The notes beneath the pieces were generated by a model that saw only the letters and a list, made by a program, of their open reading frames with translations, did no database searches and was not told the origin of the DNA. DNA of 64,000 nt. Source: CAZGCA01 sp964524145 (GTDB lineage: Bacteria; Hydrogenedentota; CAZGCA01). Below, piece by piece: positions 44,132-53,700 of this stretch. The stretch covers positions 30,170 through 94,169 of the forward strand of contig CAZGCA010000008.1 of NCBI GenBank assembly GCA_964524145.1, given 5' to 3'. The number at the start of each line of letters is the position of its first letter. The first letter of the stretch is position 1. A program made the position numbers and the translations under genes.

Positions 44132-44884
44132 ATGCCACCCTCCGCAATACAGAGTCTATCACTCATTGAAGAAGTCCGGTGCGCGATTTTCCTTATTCAG
44201 GAGGGGTTGATCTCTGTGAACCAGTTGGATGGTGCAAATGACTTCGCGCACCTACCGATTCTGCTTCTGTCTAACGGCTTCGAGAGACTGCTCAAGATGG
44301 TAATCTGCCTGGACTACCTTGAGCGCGAAGGGAGTTTCCCCGACAGTCCCGGTTTCAGAAAGAAGATAAAAACACATAGAGTTGACCACCTGCTTGGGCG
44401 AGTTATCGACGCTGCAAAGGGATGGGATTACGCAGAGAGGTGCGTGGCAACGAGAACGGATATGGATTTCTTGGAGAATGACGCCGACCTTCGGAGGCTC
44501 GTGGTTTTGTTGGCAGGATACGGGGAGAGCGCGCGATACTACAACATGAATGTGATCGTTGGAGAAAGGAACATCCTTGATGACCCGGTACAGCTGTTTG
44601 ACTCCTACTGCACTGACGTGTTTATGCGTCAACCGGATTGGCAGGAGAGGGTCTCGGGAGACGGGATTGGGGAGAAGATCGATGAGGACATACGGCACGT
44701 AAATCGCCACATTACTGAACTCTTGCAGAGATTTGCGAGAGCCTTGTGCCGTATGTTTACCCTCGGAAAGCTTGGGCAAGCAGGACAACAGTTGACGGGA
44801 ATAATCAGCATGTTCCTCTTGCTTCGAGACGAGGATTTGCGGCAAGTGCAACCGAGATGGTTTGAGCCGCGGGAGAGCCGCTGA
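44132..44884 (+). CDS. Unrecognised protein in the accessory island
   Basis: A 250-residue soluble, mostly helical protein with LLLSNGFERLLKMVICLDYL near residue 45 and FRKKIKTHRVDHLLGRVID near 75. The R-x5-H arrangement and helical content recall HEPN-type proteins, but the motif is weak and no family can be assigned. AAGGAG lies directly before the ATG. It follows the restriction-gene remnant by 18 bp and is followed by a second such remnant. Confidence 0.55.
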   Translation: MPPSAIQSLSLIEEVRCAIFLIQEGLISVNQLDGANDFAHLPILLLSNGFERLLKMVICLDYLEREGSFPDSPGFRKKIKTHRVDHLLGRVIDAAKGWDYAERCVATRTDMDFLENDADLRRLVVLLAGYGESARYYNMNVIVGERNILDDPVQLFDSYCTDVFMRQPDWQERVSGDGIGEKIDEDIRHVNRHITELLQRFARALCRMFTLGKLGQAGQQLTGIISMFLLLRDEDLRQVQPRWFEPRESR

Positions 44885-44921
44885 CGGACAGTTACCCAGC
44901 GAGGAGACAAGCGACCAGCGT

Positions 44922-45023
44922 CAGATCGACAACACCGACCTGCAGATTGATCAATTGATTTACGAACTGTACGATCTCACGGAGGAGCAGATCAGGAGCG
45001 TCGAAAAGGGAACCGCTGTTTGA
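44922..45023 (+). pseudogene. Second remnant of a restriction-enzyme C-terminal tail
   Basis: A frame with no start codon reads IDNTDLQIDQLIYELYDLTE, then EQIRSVEKGTAV and a stop. This is the characteristic end of Eco57I-type restriction-modification enzymes (IDxLVYELYGLTEEEI). It is preceded by the end of the 44132 gene in another frame, so it is not expressed as a gene by itself. Confidence 0.55.
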
Positions 45024-45062
45024 CCGAACACTGTGATGATGGTATGTGAAGGAGAACAAGCG

Positions 45063-45323
45063 ATGGAGAATTTCCGGGGGAAAATCACGGATGGAGACCA
45101 GATCGTTGTCGATAACGCCGACGGTCAGTTGTACTTTCATGGCACGAGTTCCTGGGATGGCAAGTTCGAGATGCCTTCCCCGGAGCAGATTCAACTTAAC
45201 GGTTCGTACACACTTGCTCTTGATGACGGAAGGAAGGGAAGCATTATCATAACCGGAAAAGACATAGGCAGCGGGACCCAGTGGGGCGTTGTTCGTTTTC
45301 AGGGCTCAGGAGCCCTGGAGTAG
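45063..45323 (+). CDS. Small beta-rich protein of unknown function
   Basis: An 86-residue protein starting at ATG 45063, with AAGGAG upstream; an in-frame ATG 30 bases earlier lacks support. It contains repeated short strands (DGDQIVVDNADGQLYFHG, YTLALDDGRKGSIIITG) and probably folds as a small beta barrel. No family is recognised. It lies between two restriction-tail remnants. Confidence 0.55.
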   Translation: MENFRGKITDGDQIVVDNADGQLYFHGTSSWDGKFEMPSPEQIQLNGSYTLALDDGRKGSIIITGKDIGSGTQWGVVRFQGSGALE

Positions 45324-45360
45324 CCTCGAAGCAGGCAAGTGCGCCATATGAGGCGATATC

Positions 45361-45470
45361 GTTGGCAGACCAGATCAACACCGCCGACCGGCGGATTGAC
45401 CAACTGGTGTACGAACTGTACGGCCCTGAGGGAAGAGGAAATCGGTATGGTGGAAGAGGGAACGCAATGA
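45361..45470 (+). pseudogene. Third remnant of a restriction-enzyme C-terminal tail, frameshifted
   Basis: ADQINTADRRIDQLVYELYG is read in one frame to 45424. The tail then continues in the next frame as LREEEIGMVEEGTQ and a stop at 45468-45470. A one-base frameshift therefore separates the two halves of the same IDxLVYELYGLxEEEI motif. Its stop overlaps the ATG of the following small gene (ATGA). Confidence 0.55.
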
Positions 45471-45781
45471 TAGCGTCGGCAAAGTCGCGGCACGGGGTCA
45501 GGGTGCGCCTCACTGACGAGCGGTGGGCACACATAGTTGAAGAGCACTGTGAATTAGCGGGGATGCGCGAGGAGGTGCTCGAGACAATCGCGTCTGCCGA
45601 GCGTGTTCTCGGGGGAAGCTCAGGCGAACTGTTGGCCGTTCGAACGCTCGAAACAGGCAAGGCGCTTGTGGTAATATATAGAGAGATTGATAACCATGAC
45701 GGGTTCGTGATCACAGCGTTCGTGACCAGCCGTATTGGCAGTCTGGATAGGAGGAATCAGGTATGGCCATCCCAGCCATAG
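45467..45781 (+). CDS. Putative toxin of a DUF2283-linked module (PBECR/DUF4258-like nuclease fold)
   Basis: ATG 45467 follows AGAGGG by 7 bases. The 104-residue product has RLTDERWAHIVEEHCEL, an H-x4-H-like helix typical of small BECR-fold nucleases, then strands KALVVIYREI and GFVITAFVTSRI. The fold is inferred by eye. It overlaps by 19 bp a DUF2283 gene, and such pairs are common in accessory DNA, which suggests a toxin-antitoxin-like module. Confidence 0.6.
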   Translation: MIASAKSRHGVRVRLTDERWAHIVEEHCELAGMREEVLETIASAERVLGGSSGELLAVRTLETGKALVVIYREIDNHDGFVITAFVTSRIGSLDRRNQVWPSQP

Positions 45782-46005
45782 CGGAGTTCGGCGAGATTCT
45801 GAAGACGGTGCGACGTTCGCCGCACGGGTATATGTGGTCCTCCTACGACGCCGAGGCCGATGTCCTGTATATCAACTTCAAGAAACCCGCGCACGCCACA
45901 GACAGCGAACTCACCGAGGACGACATTATCATTCGGTACGAAGGGGACGAGGTCATCGGGGTCACCATCCTCAACGCCGCCAAGAGGGGGACTGAGACCG
46001 CTTGA
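45763..46005 (+). CDS. DUF2283 protein, putative antitoxin
   Basis: An 80-residue protein with the DUF2283 signature: SYDAEADVLYINFKKP, then DDIIIRYEGDEVIGVTILNA. A GGAGGA site precedes the ATG. It overlaps the putative toxin gene by 19 bp, the usual arrangement for coupled modules. Antitoxin function is inferred from context only. Confidence 0.75.
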   Translation: MAIPAIAEFGEILKTVRRSPHGYMWSSYDAEADVLYINFKKPAHATDSELTEDDIIIRYEGDEVIGVTILNAAKRGTETA

Positions 46006-46154
46006 TGCCAACAGCGTCAAGTGGCAAGAGACGCGGTCTAACCACAATACTGTTCGGTAGAGCGACTTCTCCGGGATTCGTGCCCGTGCTCGAACGCGTC
46101 CGGATAGGCAACATCCACATTCTCAGTTGAGTGGCGGTGCCCGCAAGCCTGATT

Positions 46155-48101
46155 CTACGGCGTCCGGGGGTTCTTGAGGTAGTAGAGGAAGCCGTCCTCC
46201 GCGCCGATGACCAGGTCGGGGACGCCGTTGCGGTCCCAGTCGACGACCGCGGGGCACGTGCTGTGGCCGGCCAACCGACGCCGGTCGAGCGGGCCGAGAT
46301 TCTTGAACACGTAGCGGCCGTCCTGCTCGGCAACGTTACGCATGAAATCGATGTTTCGGTCGTTGATGAGGATGTCGAGCCTGCCGTCGCCGTCCCAATC
46401 GGCCATGATGAACTTGCGCCGGCCGCTCTTACCCGCCCGTCTCGGGTTCAGCCGCAGCGGGTCCCCTTTCTCGTCCAGGAAGATCCGTTCACCCGGCAGC
46501 AGGCGCAGCGTTCCGTCGACCGTGCGCCGTTCGAAGAACGCGATGTACCCTTCGTGGTCGAGCATGACCAGGTCGTTAAGCCCGTCGCCGGTCAGGTCGA
46601 GCACTACGGGGCTTGTACGCCATTGCGTCACCAACTGGTTGCCTTTCGGAGCCCACCAGAACCATTCCGGCTTCGGCGGCGGGCCGTCCCAATCGACCTC
46701 GACAGGTTGCGCAGCCTTCAGTCTCGGCGCAGTGCGGGTCCCGCTGTTCTCGTACCACAACACCTCGCCCCAAATGGAGTTGATAACGATATCAGGCAGC
46801 TTGTCGTGGTTCCAGTCCGCGACGTTCAACACCGTGTATCCCCATTTCGCCTCGCACGGTCCCTGGATCGACCCGTTCGATCCGGCCTGAATGCGGATGG
46901 TCTCTCCGCCTGCATCGAGATAGACCGGAGGCGCCCATTTAGGCGGGTCGCCGCCGTCGAGGTTCTCGGCAAAATTGATGTATCCTGCCGTATCGCCTGC
47001 GATCAGGTCTTCGTCGCCGTCTCCGTCCCAATCGAAGCTGTACGGCGTGCAGAGCGCGCCTATCTTGAGCGCGTCGGCCTCCTGCCGGAAGAAACGCGGC
47101 GCCAGAAACGAAGGCATACCATCCACCCTATCGCCGGTGTTCTCGACCAACGCGACCCGGCCGTCCTCCTGCCCGACAACCAGGTCGATGTCGCCGTCTT
47201 TGTCCCAGTCGAACGCCACCACCTGGATCATCTGCAGGTCCATCCTGATGATCGTCCCTTCGTGCCTGATGAACCGGCCTTCGGCGTAGCGCGGTTCGGT
47301 GCGCGTTCCGACGTTCTCGAAATAGGTCATCTTGTCGAGAAACTCGCCGCAGACCAGGTCGAGGTCGCCGTCGCCGTCCCAGTCGGCGAAGTTCGGCGAC
47401 GGGCAGCCGTACACGTCGACCGGTTTGCTGCCGGCCTGGACCTGGACCGCCTTTCGGTAAACGGGGTTTTCGTTCGTGCCGGTATTCCTGACGAAATAGA
47501 CGTAGCCGTGCAGCGGGCCGGCCGTCCATTCGCCTTTCTCGTTGTAAGCGTCGTCCCAGCCATACTCGCGCCAGTCACTCACGCCGATGACCAGGTCAAC
47601 GACGCCGTCTCCGTCGTAATCGCACAGCTTCCACTGCCTCGCCCGGCCCTGGAAAAACGACGTCTTGTACGGGAGAGCGACGCCACGGGAAAGGAAGCTC
47701 TTCTTGAAATCCGGATACCGTTTCTCAGGCGTGAGAACGTGCCACCCGCCGTCGAGATACGAGATGGTGATGTCATGAACGGCCCCGCTGATCCAGACGC
47801 CCGGTTTGAAGACGGGGTATTTCACATCGCCGCTCGGGTTCTCAAAGAAGTAGATGCCGTTTGACGGCACGTCGGCCGTCGCGGCCAGGAGATCGTGATC
47901 GCCGTCGCCGTCGAAGTCTACAGGCAGCGGCTGTGCCCACAACCCGACGCCGAGGTCGACGATGAGCCCCGGGTTGTTGTAAGGCAGTTTCTCCGACTTC
48001 GCCGCCGGACGCGGTCCTGCCGCCCACGCCGACACGGCCACTAGCAAGACCGCCGCAGTTGTCAGCCAGGTCCTCACCGCCCTGTTCGCCATCGCCCTCA
48101 C
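46155..48101 (-). CDS. Secreted FG-GAP/VCBS-repeat protein
   Basis: The roughly 648-residue protein has a Sec signal peptide (about 1-28, ending AWA) and at least nine FG-GAP repeats with the calcium-binding core DxDGDGxxDL (for example DFDGDGDHDLLA and DWDGDGDLDLV). It should form a beta-propeller outside the cell. Ligand is unknown; glycans or proteins are typical. GTG 48101 overlaps the upstream stop (GTGA); ATG 48092 is the alternative. It follows the gene at 48098-49060 in an operon. Confidence 0.85.
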   Translation of the reverse strand: MRAMANRAVRTWLTTAAVLLVAVSAWAAGPRPAAKSEKLPYNNPGLIVDLGVGLWAQPLPVDFDGDGDHDLLAATADVPSNGIYFFENPSGDVKYPVFKPGVWISGAVHDITISYLDGGWHVLTPEKRYPDFKKSFLSRGVALPYKTSFFQGRARQWKLCDYDGDGVVDLVIGVSDWREYGWDDAYNEKGEWTAGPLHGYVYFVRNTGTNENPVYRKAVQVQAGSKPVDVYGCPSPNFADWDGDGDLDLVCGEFLDKMTYFENVGTRTEPRYAEGRFIRHEGTIIRMDLQMIQVVAFDWDKDGDIDLVVGQEDGRVALVENTGDRVDGMPSFLAPRFFRQEADALKIGALCTPYSFDWDGDGDEDLIAGDTAGYINFAENLDGGDPPKWAPPVYLDAGGETIRIQAGSNGSIQGPCEAKWGYTVLNVADWNHDKLPDIVINSIWGEVLWYENSGTRTAPRLKAAQPVEVDWDGPPPKPEWFWWAPKGNQLVTQWRTSPVVLDLTGDGLNDLVMLDHEGYIAFFERRTVDGTLRLLPGERIFLDEKGDPLRLNPRRAGKSGRRKFIMADWDGDGRLDILINDRNIDFMRNVAEQDGRYVFKNLGPLDRRRLAGHSTCPAVVDWDRNGVPDLVIGAEDGFLYYLKNPRTP

Positions 48102-49060
48102 CTTTCTCTGCTCTTCTGCACGCTGAGGGCCGCTTGCTCAACCAGCGCCCCTTGCGCCCCTCTCACGGTTATGTCGGCATGTATCCGGTTGCCCAGCAGC
48201 TCGGGCTCACCTTCCACCACATAACCCTCTTCGAGCGATTCCTCAGCCATCCTATCGCGCACTGACAGGAGTCCCGACAAGATCGATTCTGCCGCCGCCT
48301 CGTCCGGACATTCGATATCGACGATCACAGCGAGGTTTCCCTCACTGTCGAAATCGCATGTGATTCGTGCCGTACGTATCCGAGAAAGCAGCTCAGCGAA
48401 CTTCCCCGGGTCGACCGTGCGTTTCTCTTCACCTTCGTCCGACTCTCTTTCACGCGGCCGGGCGAGCTGTTCGAGTCCCAGAAAGACACAACCGTTTAAG
48501 TTGTCAACGATGACTTCGAACACGTGACCGCCTTCCACTTCGAACGGCTGTTCCCCTGAGGGCACCGGCTGTTCTTGGACGAGTTCGATAGCCTCGGGGG
48601 CAATGCGTCCCCGCTTGCGCATAACCAACGCGCCCTTCTCCTCCACGAGGCCGGCCGTCACCCAGTCTTCGAACCCCGGCGTCTCAAACGAAAGGACTTC
48701 CTGGCTGGCGAAGATCTTCAAGAGTATCCCTGCGAAACGACGCGGGCTGATCGAGAGCGTCAACTGCCGGGTGCCCTTCGCGGCGTCCACGTCAAGGATG
48801 GCAGAGCACTCATACGGCAGCAAATACTTGACGCCCGCCGAGTCTCGCTCTGAACCTGCGAGAATCGTGTAGACCTCCGGCGTGTTAGGGTCCAATAACG
48901 CCACGATCGCGGACCGCTCGGATGCGAACTCGGCGGTTGAAACGCGAGGCGCTGACGTAATCACGTCGTACTTCGTGCCGAAGTATGTCGCCAGAATAAC
49001 AGCGGTAAGACCTGCAATTGCCAATACTCCCAGACAACCCCACAAACAACCTTTTCTCAC
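48098..49060 (-). CDS. Membrane-anchored protein of unknown function
   Basis: A 320-residue protein with a short N-terminal anchor (about 8-27) and a soluble domain (40-320) rich in strands. No catalytic motif or family is recognised. The region IVDIECPDEAAAESI resembles planctomycete proteins that compute quality scores or lipocalin-like folds only vaguely, so no assignment is made. It is translationally coupled with the downstream FG-GAP protein. Confidence 0.6.
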   Translation of the reverse strand: MRKGCLWGCLGVLAIAGLTAVILATYFGTKYDVITSAPRVSTAEFASERSAIVALLDPNTPEVYTILAGSERDSAGVKYLLPYECSAILDVDAAKGTRQLTLSISPRRFAGILLKIFASQEVLSFETPGFEDWVTAGLVEEKGALVMRKRGRIAPEAIELVQEQPVPSGEQPFEVEGGHVFEVIVDNLNGCVFLGLEQLARPRERESDEGEEKRTVDPGKFAELLSRIRTARITCDFDSEGNLAVIVDIECPDEAAAESILSGLLSVRDRMAEESLEEGYVVEGEPELLGNRIHADITVRGAQGALVEQAALSVQKSRER

Positions 49061-49576
49061 TCAGTCGCTCCCTTGCGCCGCATGAAAGTATGAAGCCTGC
49101 CCTCCTGCACGTCGCGAGCACGCAGTCAGCCGCTCATTATACAACACCCGGTACCTGCAAATCCCGTCCACCCGCGCATGGGGGGCCCGCGTCAGGGGTG
49201 GGGGGTGATGGCAGCCGGTTGCTTTTTTGTACCGATTATTGTATGCGTCCTGTACAATCCATGGCCCGGAAAGAAACGGTGCCATCACCAAGACGTGCGA
49301 ACTCGATATGCTACCCATCTTTCTAACACCGTACGGTTCATAACCCACGTTGACAGCAGTGCCTGCCAAGCCTGCCAAGGAGGCGACGGAATAAAGCCCC
49401 GCGTGACGACGAAACACAACTGATGGTAGAAAACACTGCTCCCTATGTGTCCGTTACATCGGGGAAAGATCAGTTACCACCAAACTGAACGACGAATACG
49501 TGACCGTATTTTTGAACCGGAGTACTGGGATGAGTTCGTGTGTCCGAGCGTGGCAACTGGCGTGTGGCGAAAAACC
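49061..49576. other. Non-coding interval, nothing recognised
   Basis: About 515 bp between the start of the membrane protein gene and the end of the response regulator gene. Short frames here lack coding character. A G-rich stretch at 49179-49210 is the only compositional feature. Confidence 0.4.
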
Positions 49577-50509
49577 TCAGGCGACCGTCGACAGATCGAC
49601 GGACATCACCCCCCTGTTACCTTCGACCATCGCTTCATAGAGTTTCGCCTGGGCGTGTTCCATAAGACCGTCGGCGTCGCAGCGGACCTCCGGTCCGCAA
49701 GATGCGAGCCCCATGGACACGTCTATCCCGAGCAGGCTGCTCGGCGTTATGAGGGAGCGTTCATCGATTTCCGTGTGGATCTTGCTCGCGTAGCGGTTGG
49801 CGTCTGAGAAGCCGCAAAACGGCAGCGCCATAGCAAACTTCGACTCCGCAAACCGGGACACTATATCGAAAGAGCGAGAATGATTGTTCAGGCAGAAGGC
49901 GATTTCGACGAGCATATCGTCAGCGATCTCGGCCCCGTGATCGTTTGCCGCCTTGTCAACGTTTGTCGGTCGAAGAAACAGACACGAAACGGGCTGCCGG
50001 TAACGCCGGGCCTTCTCGACCTCCTCGCGCAACCGTTCGACGAAATACCTCCTGTTACGCAGGCCTGTCAGACCGTCCGTATAGACCGGGTCCGACAGTT
50101 GGGCGTTGCGTTTTCTCACCTCTTCCTGCAACTGTTTCGTATGGACCGCGGCGTTTACACGGGACAATATATGACGCATGCTGTAAGGTTTGGTGATGTA
50201 GTCGCTTGCACCCAACTTGAATCCCTCGGTCTCGTCTTCGGGGCTGTCCTTTACGGTAACGAATATGACAGGCACGTGGCTGGTCTGTTCGGCGGACTTG
50301 AGCACCCGGCACACCTCGTGACCATCAATCTCCGGCATCACGACGTCAAGCAGCACGAGGTCGATGTTGCCGGACTGAGCCTTCTCGATGGCCGTCTTGC
50401 CATCGTAGGCGCGCTCGACTTCGTACCCCCCTTCTTTGAGACAGTGTGCAAGCAACTCCACACTGTCGACGTTATCATCTACAATTAGTATCCTAGCACG
50501 GTGCTCCAT
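49577..50509 (-). CDS. Response regulator with degenerate GGDEF domain
   Basis: 310 residues. The receiver domain (1-125) is complete: D11, D12, phospho-acceptor D55 (LVLLDVVMP) and K107 (ITKPYS). The second domain (140-305) is a GGDEF fold, recognisable from TDGLTGLRNRRYF, but the active site is AESKF (221-225) instead of GGDEF, and the usual metal-site stretch reads LRPTNVDKAANDHG. It is therefore unlikely to make c-di-GMP and may bind GTP or a partner. GGGAGGA precedes the ATG. Confidence 0.85.
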   Translation of the reverse strand: MEHRARILIVDDNVDSVELLAHCLKEGGYEVERAYDGKTAIEKAQSGNIDLVLLDVVMPEIDGHEVCRVLKSAEQTSHVPVIFVTVKDSPEDETEGFKLGASDYITKPYSMRHILSRVNAAVHTKQLQEEVRKRNAQLSDPVYTDGLTGLRNRRYFVERLREEVEKARRYRQPVSCLFLRPTNVDKAANDHGAEIADDMLVEIAFCLNNHSRSFDIVSRFAESKFAMALPFCGFSDANRYASKIHTEIDERSLITPSSLLGIDVSMGLASCGPEVRCDADGLMEHAQAKLYEAMVEGNRGVMSVDLSTVA

Positions 50510-50736
50510 ACCGTTCCTCCCGGAAAGTCAGAAGACCCAACTGAATCGGCCACAAAACCTTCGTGGATGCTGTCACCTATAATTATACCCGAAACGTGCT
50601 GCGCGTGCAAGTTTTTCTATAGATCCCCCGCTGGGCAGTATGCGTAGTATTAGCAGTTCGGGTTGGGGAGGGGTGGCTGCCCAAATAAACAAGGGCGACA
50701 CCATACGGAAACCACTCTCTTGTGCCGTGAGACTAG

Positions 50737-53700
50737 CTAACTGACAATCCCAAGTGCAGCGTTTGTGACGCGTTGGATGTCGATCGCGTTGACGTTCCCG
50801 TCACCGTCCAGGTCGGCAAGAGCGTTGCGCGGGGACCACGGAATGCCAAGCGCCTGATTGATCGTGCGTTGCAGGTCGACAGCATTGGTGACTCCATCGC
50901 CGTTAATGTCAGACCGGTCACGGTCCAAGTCGGGCACAACGGGATCAGTACCGCGCTCGAACTCGGCCAGGTTCGGGAGTCCGTCATTGTCGAGGTCGTC
51001 GCCGGGCCCGACATCGTCTATCCCCTCGATGTCGTCGTGCGGGTCGGCCTCGGCAATGGACATCTCGAAGTTGTCGCCCATCTCGTCTGCCGTCTTGTGC
51101 TCGCACAAACCCGGGTCGAGCGGAAATACGTCCGAACCGTCCCGTACACCATCCCCGTCGGTATCGACCTTTCCGGGGTCTGTCCCGACCTGTCTCTCGA
51201 CGGCATCTCTCAGGCCGTCGCCGTCGGAGTCGAGGTCCGTTTGATAGATGCCGGGGTTGACTATTACTGAGACGCGCCGAGTCGCATCGTTGGCAACGAC
51301 GAGGTCGGTATCTCCGTCGCCATCGAGATCGGACAAGGCGAGACCTATGGGCGAGTCGCCCGCATGGAACTCGATGGTCTCGAGAAAGTCCCCGGCTCCA
51401 CGGTTCAGGAACACGACGACTTCGTCGGCAAAGCTGTTTACGGAGACAACGTCGTCGACACCGTCACCGTCGAAATCCACTATGCCGACCGTACTCGGCC
51501 CGCCCGACGTAGCGAGCACGATCGGGAACTGTCCGCCGTCCTGCTGGGTGCTCAAGTAGACTGATACGGCAGAAGCATTCGTGTTTGCCACGACGGTATC
51601 GGGTATACCGTCCCTGTCGAGGTCGCCCGCTGCAACGGATTCCGGCCCAGCGTCTGTGGGAAGGGGAACCGATTCCGCGAGCACGCCATCGCCTGATCCT
51701 TGTAGTAACGAGATCTCCGACGAGCCAAAGTCTGCCGTGACAACGTCGAGATTGCCGTCACCGTCGAAGTCCGCTGCGGCAAGGCCGAATGGGTTCAGCC
51801 CCGTGGGAAAGGCGCGCGGACTTTCCGGCGGGCCGGGATCGAACGTGCCGTCGCCCGCGCCGAGAAGCACCTGTACCTCCGATGCGGTATAATTCGCGGT
51901 GGCCAAGTCATCAATCCCGTCGCCGTCAAAGTCTCCGACAGCGATATCGTGCGGGTTGCTTGTCACCTCAAACGATGCAAAATGTTGGAGTGTACCCGAA
52001 TCCCGTGTGAGCAGGATCGCTACTCGAGAGCCCGAGAAACCGGCCACAGCCAAATCATCAATAGCATCACCGTTGAAGTCGCCGGCCGCAAAGGCCAGCG
52101 GGCCAACGCCTGCCAGTTCAACGTCCTCAGCCTCCTCAAACGTCCCGTCGCCGTTACCTTCCAGGATAGAGATGCTGGACGAGACGAAGTTTGCCACGGC
52201 AACGTCGGGCAATCCGTCGCTGTTGAAGTCACTCGATACAACAGCCGTAGGCTGGTCGCCGGCGTACCCCACCAGACGGCCCTGGAAGCTGTCCTGCGAA
52301 TCGATGCGGCCGTCGCCGTCGGTGTCCGCAAGCGTCGGATCGGTCCCGCTCTGTACCTCGTCGCCGTCGCCGTCGCCGTCGCCGTCGGTATCGGTTGCCA
52401 GCGGATCGCTGCCGATCAGCAGTTCCTCGTCGTCATAGAGGCCGTCCTCGTCCAAATCGTGCCTGGCGTACGGGAACGTGTCGGGAATGACGGTCATCGT
52501 TGTGCTCAGACCGTACGGTCCGCCCGGGTTTGTCGTGTAGAAGAGTTCGACGTAAAACGCGGTCCAACCGCTCGACGGTTCGGACACCTGGCCGGCATAC
52601 ACTCCGCCGGTACCGGTGAGCACCTCGGAGGACCATAGCTCATCCCGGAAGTCACGGTCGCTCGAGTTTGCCGTCCACAGCAGCACCGACTCGGGCAAAT
52701 CATTCGTTTGCACCTCGAACGTCCCATCGGGCTCGACGGTCCACGAATAGTCGGGACGCGGTTCCCCCGTTAGCACGCTCAGATAAAACGAGCCGAGCGC
52801 CGGCAGAGCGCCCGGTCCCAGATCGTGACCGCCGTTCGCCTCGTAATGCAGGTGGTTCTCGCCCAGCAGATCAAAGAAGTAGAGGTTCGCGGCGTCAACC
52901 GTCCAGTACGGGTCGTTTGTCCCGAGCAGGATGAGTTTCGGCAACGTCAACTGGTCCCGGTACTCCCATGGGTCGACTATCGCCCGGAGTTCCGCTCCCT
53001 CCGGAGCCGTCATGCGATCCTGAAGGTTGAGCTCTGTATAGTCGTCTATCATCGAGCTGTACTCGCCGTACGAGTCGAACTGTTGCTGCATCTGCGGCAC
53101 CAAGTTCAGCATGTCTATCACCATCGGCGCGATGGCTACCACGCGCGGGTCGCCGGTCGCAGCGGTAAGCCACGTTGTCCAGCCGCGTTTCGACGCGCCC
53201 GTCACGACGAACTCGCCAATCTCCTGGCCGAACTCGGACTCCGCCACGCTCTGCACCGTGTCCATCGCTCGAACCGCGCTTTTCGCCATCGGGCAGAGGA
53301 GCGGCCAGGTCGCGTCACCGTCAGCCAGGAACTTGTCGTAGGTGTATGCGATAATCTCGTCTTCCGTTCGCGGCGGATCATTGCCAAACACCAGCGGCTC
53401 GCTCGGTACCTGTGACACCATCGCGACGACCGACCGGGTTGCGTCGGCGATTACGAGCAACTCATCGTCAACCGACGTCGGCGCGGGTCTGTTTTTCGAT
53501 CCGCCGTCGACCAGAAGCAGGGCCGTGTCGGGGAAAAACACCTCGTCCGGCTTGACGATAGTCAGCCAATGCTCCCACACAAAGCCGTGCCACGTTTGCG
53601 ACGTCATACGCACAACGTAAGCACGAAAGCCGGGGCCGGGCAGGATGGAATGGACGGCATACTCGTAGCTTGCGTCAGGCCTCAACACGTAATCAGTGAG

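Noticed and set aside
46131..47864. 577-codon plus-strand open frame opposite the FG-GAP gene
   Set aside because: It is the exact antisense of a gene with clear FG-GAP repeats and a signal peptide; GC-rich codons keep the opposite frame open.
52355..52395. GCC/GTC microsatellite-like run
   Set aside because: It encodes the DGDGDGDGDE stretch of a calcium repeat.
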